A DNA stretch of 55,728 nt, from positions 1-55,728 of the forward strand of contig JAOTTP010000010.1 in NCBI GenBank assembly GCA_029864405.1, written 5' to 3'. The position numbers and the translations under genes are program-made. Shown in pieces: positions 42,673 to 50,884 of this stretch (positions are counted from its first letter, which is position 1; every line of letters starts with the position of its first letter). The notes below the pieces were generated by a model that was not told the origin of the DNA, made no database searches, and saw only the letters and a list, made by a program, of their open reading frames with translations. Source of the stretch: Nitrospirota bacterium (lineage in GTDB: Bacteria > Nitrospirota > Nitrospiria > Nitrospirales > UBA8639).

Positions 42673-43092
42673 ATGTTGTGGGAATCTCAAGCCGGCTTCA
42701 ACCACTGTTGGAGGAATCCAGGAGGACTCCTGCGTTTGGCCTGGCTTCTCGTTTTAATGAGCCTGGTGAATGGCTGTGCATTTGTCCGAGGAGAAGTGGG
42801 TGAGCCTTTTCCCGAGGATCGGCTTCAGACCATTGAGAAAGGCACGACGACTCGCCAAGAAGTGGCCCAACAATTTGGCGCCCCCGATGACATTGTTCAG
42901 GCAAACGGCCATGAGATCTTTCACTACCGCCGTTTTGACAGCAAGTTGGGATGGTTGCTGTTTATTTCCCGGCTCAATATCGGCAGTGATCATCTCTGGG
43001 TGTTTTTTAATCCCCAAGGGATAGTGGATGACGTGGTGTTTGGCAATCGGACCAAGAATGTGGAATTTCAAATCTGGCCGTTTGGGGAGTAG
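42673..43092 (+). CDS. BamE/SmpA-like lipoprotein, copy A
   Basis: A 139-residue lipoprotein. The lipobox is LVNGC near residue 35, after a long n-region (WESQAGFNHCWRNPGG); an internal start would give a shorter signal peptide. The mature part has the SmpA/OmlA/BamE-like motif IEKGTTTRQEVAQQFGAPDDI and FFNPQGIVDDVVFG. BamE-type proteins assist outer-membrane protein assembly, but many with this fold have other roles. AGGAGGGAGCGT precedes the ATG. A related gene follows six bases later. Confidence 0.82.
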   Translation: MLWESQAGFNHCWRNPGGLLRLAWLLVLMSLVNGCAFVRGEVGEPFPEDRLQTIEKGTTTRQEVAQQFGAPDDIVQANGHEIFHYRRFDSKLGWLLFISRLNIGSDHLWVFFNPQGIVDDVVFGNRTKNVEFQIWPFGE

Positions 43093-43098
43093 GGAACG

Positions 43099-43518
43099 AT
43101 GGTCGGGGTCGTTGGAAAAGCCGGAATCCTTGGCGTCCTGTTGCTTCTTTCCCTGTCCGGGTGTGATTTTCGTCGTGTGGTGGTGAATGATCCATTGGTT
43201 CCCGACTCTCTCGAAGGGTTGGTGCCAGGGAAAAGCACGATTCAGGATGTGGCCAAGAAATTAGGCGCTCCTGATGAAATTGAGGAAGGGGCAGACGGGA
43301 TGGTATTTCGCTATCGATTTGGAGATAGCAAGACGATGAGGGTGAATTTTGGATGGATTCTCCGTTTCTTTTTGCCTGTTGCGCCATCCATGAATCTGGG
43401 AAGAGGGGAAGGGGTCACGTATATTTTACATGTGGCCATGCGACCGGATTTGACCTTTGATCATTCAGTCATTCAGCCCCCACCAGATCCTCCTCATTTC
43501 GGGTTTTGGCCGTTTTAA
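43099..43518 (+). CDS. BamE/SmpA-like lipoprotein, copy B
   Basis: A 139-residue lipoprotein with lipobox LSLSGC near residue 22. The mature part has the same domain signature as its neighbour: LVPGKSTIQDVAKKLGAPDEIEE, then FRYRFGDS. Both proteins end in a WPF-type C-terminus (copy A IWPFGE, copy B GFWPF), which supports a tandem duplication followed by divergence. Function beyond outer-membrane localisation is unknown. Confidence 0.82.
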   Translation: MVGVVGKAGILGVLLLLSLSGCDFRRVVVNDPLVPDSLEGLVPGKSTIQDVAKKLGAPDEIEEGADGMVFRYRFGDSKTMRVNFGWILRFFLPVAPSMNLGRGEGVTYILHVAMRPDLTFDHSVIQPPPDPPHFGFWPF

Positions 43519-44008
43519 CTGCCCAGGAGCCGGTCGGACTTAGGATGAATCGGCTGCAAAAGTGTCTAAGTGGTCCATATTTCGCCGCTTTCTTGGACCA
43601 TAGTCCCACTATAGGCCGGCGAAATCGTCAAAATCTGGCCTCGCTCAGCCGCTTTTTCGCTCTCGATCCCCCAAGGCCGACCGGCTCCTAGGGTGAATTT
43701 TGTCTATGAGGAGATTTTCCAACCTCCTCAAGACGTAAGGGGTGAGGCGTAAGGAGTGAGGAGTAAAGAGCAAAGTTGTATTCAGTAAATTAAGTCACCT
43801 GCTCTTTTCGACCACCTACTCCTTATCCCTCACGTTTCACGCTTCACGTATTACGGGCAGTGGAACGCCGCTGGCCTGCCTGCCGTAGCTCCGGCGCAGG
43901 CACGGCGCCCCATTCGGCAAGACTCAGGGGCATGATTTTTCAACACTCCCTAAGGGAGTTTGGTCGTCCTTGATTGTCTCGACTCCATCTTGGCGGGCTC
44001 AACAAGGC
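43519..44008. repeat. Repeat-rich 490-bp spacer
   Basis: AGGAGCCGGTCGG at 43525-43537 is perfectly inverted at 43677-43689, enclosing a 165-bp unit that itself contains nested inverted pieces (TGGTCCA/TGGACCA and ATTTCGCCG/CGGCGAAAT). A second imperfect inverted repeat joins about 43734-43767 (CGTAAGGGGTGAGGCGTAAG) with 43815-43857 (CCTACTCCTTATCCCTCACG). A GC-rich palindromic tract GCCTGCCGTAGCTCCGGCGCAGGC lies at about 43877. No coding sequence is supported. Confidence 0.7.
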
Positions 44009-45283
44009 CTATTGCCTATTGATGGATTGGTGGTTTTCTTCCAAGCGCCGCAGATAGGGAATGAGGAATAACCCGGGCAGGGCAACTAAGGTACACAGAA
44101 GAAAAAACCCTTCCCATCCCAACCAGGTGGCCAGGAAACCCGTGGTGGAGCCGGCCAAGACACGTGGAATGCCCATGAAGCTGGTTAGTAGTGCATATTG
44201 TGTCGCGGTAAACCGCTTGTCGGTGAGGCTGGCCATAAAGGCGACGAATGCGGTTTGTCCGAGCCCACTGGAAATTGTTTCAACGGCAATGACGGCAGTA
44301 AGGGTGGGGAGGTGATTGCCGGTATAGGCGAGAATGACAAATCCTGCTGTCGAAATCATTTGGAGGAAACCCAATATAAACAGGGATCGCACAATACCCA
44401 GGCGATAGACCACCAGCCCCCCAATCAGTCCTCCCGCCATCAACGCAATCATGCCAAAGACTTTGACGATCATCGCGTAGTCGGTTTTCGAGACGCCAAG
44501 ATCCACCATAAATGGAGAGAGCATTTCTGAGGCCATACTATCGCCAACTTTATACAGCAGGATAAACAGAAGAATCATAAGAGAGCCCGGGCGGGAAAAA
44601 AATTCTACAAACGGCCCCATGATGGCTTCCTGCCAGGATGCTGGTGGCGGTGCGGGAATGGTAGGTTCCGGTGCAAACCACGTCGTGAGAATGCCAATGA
44701 TCATCATGGCTCCCATGATGAAATAGACGGCATTCCAGGAAAGGCTCTCCTGATCAGCCAGGAATAAGGCCAGCGCTCCAGCGGCCAACATTCCCAGGCG
44801 ATAGCCATAAATAAACATCGAGGATCCAATGCCGAGTTCCTCGTCAGAGAGCGATTCCCGGCGATAAGCGTCCAGGACGATATCCTGGCTGGCGCTCAGA
44901 AACGCCACGAGGAGACACAGGAGAGCAAGAGTCGATAGATGAACCGCCGGTTGTGTAAAGGCCAGAGAGGCAATCGCGAGCATCAAGGCCATCTGAGTGC
45001 CCAGCATCCACCCTCGACGTCTTCCCAGAGAAGGAGGAATGAGACGGTCCATCACTGGAGCCCACAGAAATTTCAGCGTATAGGGGAGCCCGACTAATCC
45101 GAAAAACCCAATGGTGGTTAAATCGAGCCCTTCTTCCCGCATCCAAAATTTGAGGGTAGAACCAATGAGCAGGAGAGGAAGGCCGGAAGAAAAGCCGGTC
45201 AAGAGCATGACCAGCATTTTGGGACTGACAAGGAGGAGACAGAAATTTCGGAGCCAATGACCTGGCTCGGTCTGCGTGGTCAT
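44009..45283 (-). CDS. AmpG-like muropeptide MFS permease
   Basis: A 424-residue major facilitator with 12 helices and the AmpG pattern: PKMLVMLLTGFSSGLPLLLIGSTLKFWM, FFGLVGLPYTLKFLWAPVMDRL, and SASQDIVLDAYRRESLSDEELGIGSS. AmpG imports anhydro-muropeptides released from the cell wall. The remaining recycling enzymes are not in the window. It ends beside the repeat-rich spacer. Confidence 0.9.
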   Translation of the reverse strand: MTTQTEPGHWLRNFCLLLVSPKMLVMLLTGFSSGLPLLLIGSTLKFWMREEGLDLTTIGFFGLVGLPYTLKFLWAPVMDRLIPPSLGRRRGWMLGTQMALMLAIASLAFTQPAVHLSTLALLCLLVAFLSASQDIVLDAYRRESLSDEELGIGSSMFIYGYRLGMLAAGALALFLADQESLSWNAVYFIMGAMMIIGILTTWFAPEPTIPAPPPASWQEAIMGPFVEFFSRPGSLMILLFILLYKVGDSMASEMLSPFMVDLGVSKTDYAMIVKVFGMIALMAGGLIGGLVVYRLGIVRSLFILGFLQMISTAGFVILAYTGNHLPTLTAVIAVETISSGLGQTAFVAFMASLTDKRFTATQYALLTSFMGIPRVLAGSTTGFLATWLGWEGFFLLCTLVALPGLFLIPYLRRLEENHQSINRQ

Positions 45284-45373
45284 ACCCCAGACCTTATCAA
45301 AGAAATGGGCTTAGGTCTTGTTGAGGGATGAGGTGTGCTAAAGGATGAGGATGCAGTGGTGCCACAGAGGCGA

Positions 45374-45934
45374 TTAATTTAAATTGGGATCAACGGGCAT
45401 ATGCGCATACATCGTATACTCATCTCCAAAGGATCGAATGACCTCGCCCCATAAGGCCTGTGAATCCTCATCGAAAACGAGGTGGGATCGGGCAGGCATT
45501 GTTAACCAGGATCCACTTTCCATTTCCGTTTCCAGTTGGCCTGGCCCCCAGCCCGAGTAGCCCATGTATGCCCGAAACGATTCTTCTTCCCCGGGAACCT
45601 CAATGATGCGTTCAAGCGTATCCATATTCCCGCCGAGATAGACCCCTTCGAGCACGGCATGCGTATCTTCAACTTCTTCATTCAGACGGTATAACACGAG
45701 CAAGCTGTTTTTTTGGACAGGACCTCCGGCATACACGCGATGCCCCTGGCCCTCGAGCACTGGAACTTGGGGAAGAACCTCGGCAATATTCATCTCTGTC
45801 GGACGATTCACGACAACACCGAGCGCCCCTTCTGGCCCATGTTCACAGAGCAGTATGACCGTTTGACGAAAATTAGGATCGCGCAAAGCCGGAGTGGCGA
45901 TCAGGAAAACCCCTTTGCCTAACGGTGTGTTCAT
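45374..45934 (-). CDS. AlgH/YqgE family protein (UPF0301)
   Basis: A 186-residue UPF0301 protein: GKGVFLIATPALRDPNFRQTVILLCEHGPEGALGVVVNRPTE, VYAGGPVQ, and MGYSGWGPGQLETEMESGSWLT are all family signatures. The biochemical role is unresolved, though relatives have been linked to transcriptional control. It is 90 bp from ampG on the same strand. Confidence 0.92.
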   Translation of the reverse strand: MNTPLGKGVFLIATPALRDPNFRQTVILLCEHGPEGALGVVVNRPTEMNIAEVLPQVPVLEGQGHRVYAGGPVQKNSLLVLYRLNEEVEDTHAVLEGVYLGGNMDTLERIIEVPGEEESFRAYMGYSGWGPGQLETEMESGSWLTMPARSHLVFDEDSQALWGEVIRSFGDEYTMYAHMPVDPNLN

Positions 45935-46166
45935 ACAGTGATCTTACCGTGCAATGGCTGCTCCTTCAAGGGGAACCCCCTGGGGAAATGGGATGATTCC
46001 ATTTTTGGGAAAATGAAAAAAGAGGATGCAAGCCCAAAATGTAATCCGTGGATTAATGCCGGATCATGAACCGCTTCCTACTCAACCCAAAGGCCTCGAG
46101 GCGCTCAGCCGTGTGGGCAGGTGATCCATTAAAAAAACTTGAGAATCGGAAGAGGGTATCGATGGA

Positions 46167-46439
46167 TCAATGGCGGTAATCTTTAAATTCCTCTGTGGTG
46201 TCATCCAGTTTCAAAAAAGCCCGCATTTGAGTTTTCAGTGTTTGCCGTGCATTTTCATCCCCTAAATTCAACTGATACTCGTTAATGACCATGGTCTTCG
46301 TCCCACCTGGGCCAGCCCATTCATTCCAACAGGTCTGACAAACTTTCTGTTTGACCTCTCCTTCCAGCTTCCCCATGAAGAGGTTGTCCGTGATCGGGTC
46401 CGCGTCTTTATCGCATTTTCGGCAATGAATTTGCGCCAT
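46167..46439 (-). CDS. YggX-like Fe(II)-trafficking protein with zinc ribbon
   Basis: A 90-residue protein. The C-terminal half, NEWAGPGGTKTMVINEYQLNLGDENARQTLKTQMRAFL, is similar to YggX (E. coli has QWQHKQTMLINEKKLNM). The N-terminal half differs: two CxxC pairs, HCRKCDKDADP and VCQTCWNEW, form a probable zinc ribbon or metal site in place of the single Cys of E. coli YggX. ATG 46439 is chosen since AAGGAG stands six bases upstream; the frame up to 46514 has no such site. The likely role is iron handling or oxidative-damage protection. Confidence 0.78.
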   Translation of the reverse strand: MAQIHCRKCDKDADPITDNLFMGKLEGEVKQKVCQTCWNEWAGPGGTKTMVINEYQLNLGDENARQTLKTQMRAFLKLDDTTEEFKDYRH

Positions 46440-46685
46440 CCTGCTCTCCTTTTGTAAGTTACGGGCCCACAGCCCATCAATGACCATATGCATAACCAGA
46501 TGAAATCCTAACACAGAAATCTTTGGTGGGAAAAGAAGTCAGGAAGGATTTTCATGCTTTAGGTTTATAAGTTATTTTCAGATGGGGTTGTCACGACGAC
46601 TCCTCAACTCTCTGAGTCATGGCAAAGAATGAGGTGAGTGAGGAATTTGCCAGACACACACTAACTAACATCAGGAGCAGAAAGT

Positions 46686-47612
46686 ATGTTACTCGCAGGA
46701 ATTGATATTGGCACATTAACCTGCCGCTTGTTGGTGGCAGAAGTGAATCCACCCAGTGAATTCAGGGTCGTGGATGCGGATCGGCGGATCCTACGGCTCG
46801 GGGAAGGGGTGGATCAGTACAAGCGATTGTCGGACGAAGCCATGGATCGAGTCGTAGCGAAGCTTAAAGAATGGAGGGAAAAAACGGCGAAGTATTCCTT
46901 AGATGGGGTGGTGGTGGTAGCTACTAGTGCGGTGCGGGAATCGGAAAACCGACAAGAATTCCTGACGCGAGTTAAACAGGAAACCGGCTGGGATGTTGAA
47001 ATATTATCCGGTGCAGAAGAAGCCCGGCGAACCTTGTTGGGCATTCGCTTTGGGCTACCTCCCGCCATCAAGGAATTTTTGGGATTGGATATTGGTGGTG
47101 GCAGTACCGAGTGTATCCTGGCTCAAGAAGGGAAAGCTCCAGCCGTCATATCGTTGGATCTGGGAGTTGTGCGGTTATTGGAGCGGGTGTTTCGCCAGGA
47201 TCCCCCCGCAGCCTCAGAGATTCACAAGGCGGAAGCCGTTATTGATCAGGAACTGGCCAACGTGTCGAAGGCCTTCGGGTCCATGCCACGGATTCCGCTT
47301 GTCGGGACAGCAGGCACCGTGACCACACTCGCCGCTATGGCCCAAGGGCTTCCACGATATGAGTCGGCACGCGTCCACAATTACGAATTACCGTTGTCGA
47401 CAATAAAAAGGCTGGAGCAGGATCTCATCACCAAAGTCGGTCCCCAGCGATTGGCCATGCCAGGCCTCGAGCCCGGGCGGGAATATGTCATCGTGGTAGG
47501 CACAATAATTCTACGAAGAGTCATGGAGACCTTCGGCTTTGAGACATGCCTGGTCAGCGACTTTGGCCTTCGCGAAGGGATACTGGTTGACCTCGCAACA
47601 AAAAGATCGTAA
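46686..47612 (+). CDS. Ppx/GppA-family exopolyphosphatase/pppGpp phosphohydrolase
   Basis: A 308-residue actin-like ATPase-fold protein: LLAGIDIGTLTCRLLVAEV (phosphate 1), VVATSAVRESENRQEFL, catalytic-region Glu in ILSGAEEARRTLLGI, LGLDIGGGSTECILA (phosphate 2), and VGTAGTVTTLAAMAQ. This short form lacks the C-terminal HD-like domain of E. coli Ppx/GppA. It hydrolyses polyphosphate or pppGpp. ATG 46686 follows AGGAGCAGAAAGT. Confidence 0.92.
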   Translation: MLLAGIDIGTLTCRLLVAEVNPPSEFRVVDADRRILRLGEGVDQYKRLSDEAMDRVVAKLKEWREKTAKYSLDGVVVVATSAVRESENRQEFLTRVKQETGWDVEILSGAEEARRTLLGIRFGLPPAIKEFLGLDIGGGSTECILAQEGKAPAVISLDLGVVRLLERVFRQDPPAASEIHKAEAVIDQELANVSKAFGSMPRIPLVGTAGTVTTLAAMAQGLPRYESARVHNYELPLSTIKRLEQDLITKVGPQRLAMPGLEPGREYVIVVGTIILRRVMETFGFETCLVSDFGLREGILVDLATKRS

Positions 47613-47644
47613 GGCGGGCTCCGTCTGCCTATACATTCTGAAAA

Positions 47645-47708
47645 GGTGGACACTGTCCACCCTACGATTTGTTTGATCATGGAATAGGTAGGGCGGGCAT
47701 TGCCCGCC
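47645..47708. repeat. Two REP palindromes upstream of the RAYT gene
   Basis: REP 1 (47645-47665, minus orientation) reads GTAG then GGTGGAC-AGT-GTCCACC. REP 2 (47688-47708, plus orientation) reads GTAG then GGCGGGC-ATT-GCCCGCC. Each has a seven-base perfect stem, a three-base loop, and the GTAG tetranucleotide that RAYT-associated REPs carry. Confidence 0.88.
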
Positions 47709-47748
47709 ACAACGGTATCACCCTTCGGGATGAATCAAGCCAAACTCT

Positions 47749-48297
47749 ATGTCCGAATATCGTCGAGCGCGTATTCCTGGTGGCACGTATTTCTTTACGG
47801 TTGTCACCCATGCCCGCCAGTCCTTTCTCACCAATCCCCGTTGTCAATCAATCCTTGCTGATGTGATTCGAGAGGTTCAGGTGACCCATCCATTCACCAT
47901 GGATGCGTGGGTGTATCTTCCTGATCATTGGCATTGCGTCTGGACTTTGCCTGTAGGCGATACCGATTACTCGAAGCGGTGGGGATTGATCAAGGCCAGG
48001 TTTTCTCAGCAAGCCAAGCCGTTTCTACAAAGTGCAGGATTCTGTCCAGATGTCTCTTTGCGCAAAAGGGAGGTGGCCATTTGGCAGAGGCGATTTTGGG
48101 AGCATGTGATTCGAGACCACGCCGATCTACAAAACCATTTGGACTATATCCATGACAATTCCGTCAAACATGGGATCGTGGAACGCGTTCAGGATTGGCC
48201 GCATTCGTCGTTTCATCGATGTATTGCCCAAGGGATGAATGATGTCGATTGGGGAGAGAATGTGTGGTTGGCAGACTCCACGACCTTTGGGGAATGA
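47749..48297 (+). CDS. REP-associated tyrosine transposase (RAYT)
   Basis: A 182-residue Y1/HUH nuclease of the RAYT (TnpA-REP) family. It starts YRRARIPGGTYFFTVVTHARQ, has the HUH motif as LPDHWHCVW, and the nucleophile Tyr in HLDYIHDNSVKHG; the C-terminal WPHSSFHR is also typical. RAYTs bind and cut single-stranded REP hairpins next to GTAG and are thought to spread or maintain REPs. Matching REPs flank the gene on both sides. Base composition looks like its neighbours, so it may be long resident. Confidence 0.92.
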   Translation: MSEYRRARIPGGTYFFTVVTHARQSFLTNPRCQSILADVIREVQVTHPFTMDAWVYLPDHWHCVWTLPVGDTDYSKRWGLIKARFSQQAKPFLQSAGFCPDVSLRKREVAIWQRRFWEHVIRDHADLQNHLDYIHDNSVKHGIVERVQDWPHSSFHRCIAQGMNDVDWGENVWLADSTTFGE

Positions 48298-48309
48298 TGC
48301 ATGGCAGAT

Positions 48310-48413
48310 GGTGGGCGATGCCCACCCTACAAGATGTGAGAATCCCGGAGCATGGTAAGGCGGGCCTAGCCCGGCAAAAATTGAGCAAGAAAGGCGGGTA
48401 AACCCAGCCCTAC
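48310..48413. repeat. Three REP palindromes downstream of the RAYT gene
   Basis: REP 3 (48310-48330, minus orientation) is GTAG then GGTGGGC-ATC-GCCCACC. REP 4 (48355-48375, plus orientation) is a degenerate GTAA-GGCGGGC-CTA-GCCCGGC. REP 5 (48393-48413, minus orientation) is GTAG with an imperfect stem, GGCTGGG-TTT-ACCCGCC. REP 2 upstream and REP 3 downstream are inverted with respect to each other around the gene. REP 5 overlaps the 3' end of the DUF5615 gene. Confidence 0.82.
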
Positions 48414-48778
48414 GATAGGGTCGGAGGCATTTGATAGTCTTGCAGCCATAAGACTTCGTTGGTTAATTCTTGATTGCCGTGTTTTTGGATGAACAGGAGG
48501 GTGCGGCGTAGCAATTCTCGGAACGGAAGATGTTGGGAAAGGATGATCCCCGAATGGGTATTTCCCCCAGCGAGATATGTTTGTGAAAGTTTGGCAAAGT
48601 CTTTGACATTGAACGTGAGGATGGTTCTTGTGTGCGCGGCGGCAAAGGTGAGTTGGGCCCTGTCGGGGTTGCCACAATTTTGGGCTTCTTGTGTTGAGAG
48701 ACAGTCTATTCCACGGTCGCGTAGAACTTGTGCGAGTAAGGGATCGACATCCTCATCCAGATACAATCGAATCGACAT
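48410..48778 (-). CDS. DUF5615 PIN-like toxin (second module)
   Basis: A 122-residue DUF5615 protein: RLYLDEDVDPLLAQVLRDRG, then TILTFNVKDFAKL in place of the TRDRDF of the first module; acidic residues LDED and VKDF are kept. It follows a DUF433 gene on the same strand with a 64-bp gap, a looser arrangement than the overlapping first pair. The stop region is shared with a REP palindrome. Confidence 0.85.
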   Translation of the reverse strand: MSIRLYLDEDVDPLLAQVLRDRGIDCLSTQEAQNCGNPDRAQLTFAAAHTRTILTFNVKDFAKLSQTYLAGGNTHSGIILSQHLPFRELLRRTLLFIQKHGNQELTNEVLWLQDYQMPPTLS

Positions 48779-48842
48779 GTTGTGTTAAGACCACCTGTGG
48801 TCTGTCAAGGGAAAGGATACCAGGAGCAGGTAGGCATGGTTT

Positions 48843-49124
48843 TCATTGGGAGAGCGGAGAGGTCTGGGGACGAACGGCTTCTTCTGAGTTGGCGAGTAAA
48901 TCGTTGTTGATCTCTTCTTGGTTGTCATAAAAGTAGGCCAGCGCATCGTGAATTTGGGCCAGTGTGAGGAAGGAAAATTTGTGAACCAGTTCTTCAGGGG
49001 TGAGGCCGTAGTGCAGGATATAGGTCACCACCGAACGGACTGGAAATCGTGTGCCGGTAATGATAGGGCTCCCTCCACAGATTTCGGGATTATTTGTGAT
49101 GTGAGGATGTAGGACTTTTTGCAT
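48843..49124 (-). CDS. DUF433-family antitoxin (second module)
   Basis: A 93-residue DUF433 protein: PEICGGSPIITGTRFPVRSVVTYILHYGLTPEEL and the C-terminal LAQIHDALAYFYDNQEEI. It is about 35-40 percent similar by eye to the first module's antitoxin, so the two pairs are not recent copies of each other. AAGGA lies eight bases before the ATG. It is expected to restrain and autoregulate the DUF5615 toxin. Confidence 0.85.
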   Translation of the reverse strand: MQKVLHPHITNNPEICGGSPIITGTRFPVRSVVTYILHYGLTPEELVHKFSFLTLAQIHDALAYFYDNQEEINNDLLANSEEAVRPQTSPLSQ

Positions 49125-49209
49125 GAACGCGTTCCTTATTGTTGTGCCACCATTTATTTAAAAAGCATAACAGACGACTCCCTTGGTTGAAAGCCCTGCT
49201 TCATGCCTT

Positions 49210-49309
49210 GTAGAGATACCCCGGTGGGGTGTCTATCCTGGGAGGTCAGTGGGTATTGTTCGCGCATGTGGCGACCTCCGAAGAAGACGTGTCACCGACA
49301 CGTCTCTAC
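49210..49309. repeat. Inverted pair of second-class REPs (REPIN-like)
   Basis: Left unit 49210-49234 (plus): GTAG then AGATACCCC-GGT-GGGGTGTCT. Right unit 49285-49309 (minus): GTAG then AGACGTGTC-GGT-GACACGTCT. Both have the GTAG head and an AGA...TCT stem with a GGT loop, but a stem sequence unlike the REPs around the RAYT gene. They face each other across about 50 bp. A third, weaker palindrome (GGACG/CGTCC) follows at 49327-49348. Confidence 0.75.
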
Positions 49310-49363
49310 GAGATGTCTGGAAGGCTGGTCGGACGTGCACCGTCCGCCAACAATTCTGAAGAA

Positions 49364-50884
49364 TTACCTCTGGGTGTACCAGCGGAAGCCGCCGGATTCT
49401 TTGAAGGCCGGTTGTTGGCCAATGCTCATGCCGCCGGGTTTTTCCACCAGAAGAACCTTGAAGTCCCATAGGCCGAACCAGGCAGGGTCCAAGACATTAT
49501 GGTAGTGCAGGCCGGTGAGTTTGGGGAGAAGAGCGCCAAGAGCCGTGCCCAATTCTTTTTCGGTGTAGGCGCGAACGGAGAAGGGCTTCTCCAATTCACG
49601 GCAAAATCGCCGCAGGGTATAGGCCGCCCCGGTACATAAGACGTTTATATCCCGTTTCATGCCGAGCAATTGTGGCAATGTGCAATATTGCTCGCGGAAG
49701 CCGAGCCATTTGGCTACATGGCGAAGATGACTGAATTGCACTTCATATTCAGTGTGGCCAGGTAATCTGACCGGAGAAGGCCAACCATCTTCGATGCCGA
49801 ATTCGACCAGGATGGCCCGTCCGCCTGGTTTCAGCACGCGCCAGACTTCCTGGAGAAATTGAATGGCGCCGTAATTGAAAATGACTTCGTCGGGAAAGGG
49901 TGGCAGGAGTGGCAGGCGCATGCGCCGGATAAGGTCTAGGGCTTCCTCATGTAAGGGATTCTCACCTTTAAACGTGAGGAGTTCGTCGCTTGAAAATTGA
50001 ATCGGCGTCATGTCGGCGAGATTTTCATTGTCGATCAGCAAATCAACGGAATGGTCCGCCAAGGGCATCTGTTCGGCATTAGCTTGAATGGCCGTTGCGG
50101 TCCATCCTGCTTGTCGAGCCAGCGACGTTTGGGATCCAAGGAAGGGGCCGGTCAGATCGAGGAAGGTGTACTGGATGTCTTCCCGTTCCTCCGCCGAGAG
50201 TTCTCCCGCGAGTTCCTTCGAGACATACCCCAGGCCGGCGCCCACTTCCACGATGCGTTTAGGTTTGGGAGAGAGCCAGCCAATTTGGCGCATGGTTTTG
50301 CCAAGTAAGCGCCCATAGGTGAGCCCATTCATGGCTTCGCAGGGTTCGCGAAATAAATGAGAGACCGTGGTTTCGATAAGTTCAAAATGGCCGTGGGGGC
50401 CCTGAATGCCCTGGACGTGAAACTTAGAAAGATGGTCTTCGGTTTCAGCTTTAACGTTTTGATGCCACCCTTCCCGCACCTTTTGGAGTATCAAATCCCA
50501 TTTCGCTTCCGCGCTATGGCCGCTAGGCGGTTCGGTCCCATAATAGGCTAACGAAAACCGTGGTTGGGCCCATCGTTCTAAATGCCAGCGGCCGTTCTGG
50601 TGGGTCGGGCTGCAGACCCATTTTCCATATTGATTGAGTAACGCGCCAATCGTCATACGGCCATCCATCGCGCCGAGTAAGGCTGCGCCCATACGGTTCA
50701 GACGAACTAGGGGTAATTCTTCATCAAGTGGAGCCACCCACCATTCCTCAGAGGCATGCTGATAAATCACAATATCCGGCATGCGCCAGGCCCGTTGGCT
50801 TAGCAGATCCTCGTCTAAGGGTTGGGGGCCAATCTCAATCCACGGATCGGCAATGGGGTCTTCTGTGGTTAGGGATTCCGTCAT
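49364..50884 (-). CDS. PqqD-like domain fused to a SAM methyltransferase
   Basis: About 506 residues. The N-terminal part (about 40-95) reads WWVAPLDEELPLVRLNRMGAALLGAMDGRMTIGALLNQYG, a PqqD-like (RiPP-recognition-element) fold. The second part is a class I methyltransferase: RIVEVGAGLGYVSKEL (SAM motif I), FLDLTGPFL, and LKPGGRAILVEFGIEDG. An insertion rich in Phe and Pro lies between motifs. PqqD-like domains usually bind a leader peptide, so a peptide or protein substrate is possible. ATG 50884 is used (a TTG three codons upstream is also open); neither has a clear ribosome-binding site. No candidate precursor peptide was recognised nearby. Confidence 0.7.
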   Translation of the reverse strand: MTESLTTEDPIADPWIEIGPQPLDEDLLSQRAWRMPDIVIYQHASEEWWVAPLDEELPLVRLNRMGAALLGAMDGRMTIGALLNQYGKWVCSPTHQNGRWHLERWAQPRFSLAYYGTEPPSGHSAEAKWDLILQKVREGWHQNVKAETEDHLSKFHVQGIQGPHGHFELIETTVSHLFREPCEAMNGLTYGRLLGKTMRQIGWLSPKPKRIVEVGAGLGYVSKELAGELSAEEREDIQYTFLDLTGPFLGSQTSLARQAGWTATAIQANAEQMPLADHSVDLLIDNENLADMTPIQFSSDELLTFKGENPLHEEALDLIRRMRLPLLPPFPDEVIFNYGAIQFLQEVWRVLKPGGRAILVEFGIEDGWPSPVRLPGHTEYEVQFSHLRHVAKWLGFREQYCTLPQLLGMKRDINVLCTGAAYTLRRFCRELEKPFSVRAYTEKELGTALGALLPKLTGLHYHNVLDPAWFGLWDFKVLLVEKPGGMSIGQQPAFKESGGFRWYTQR

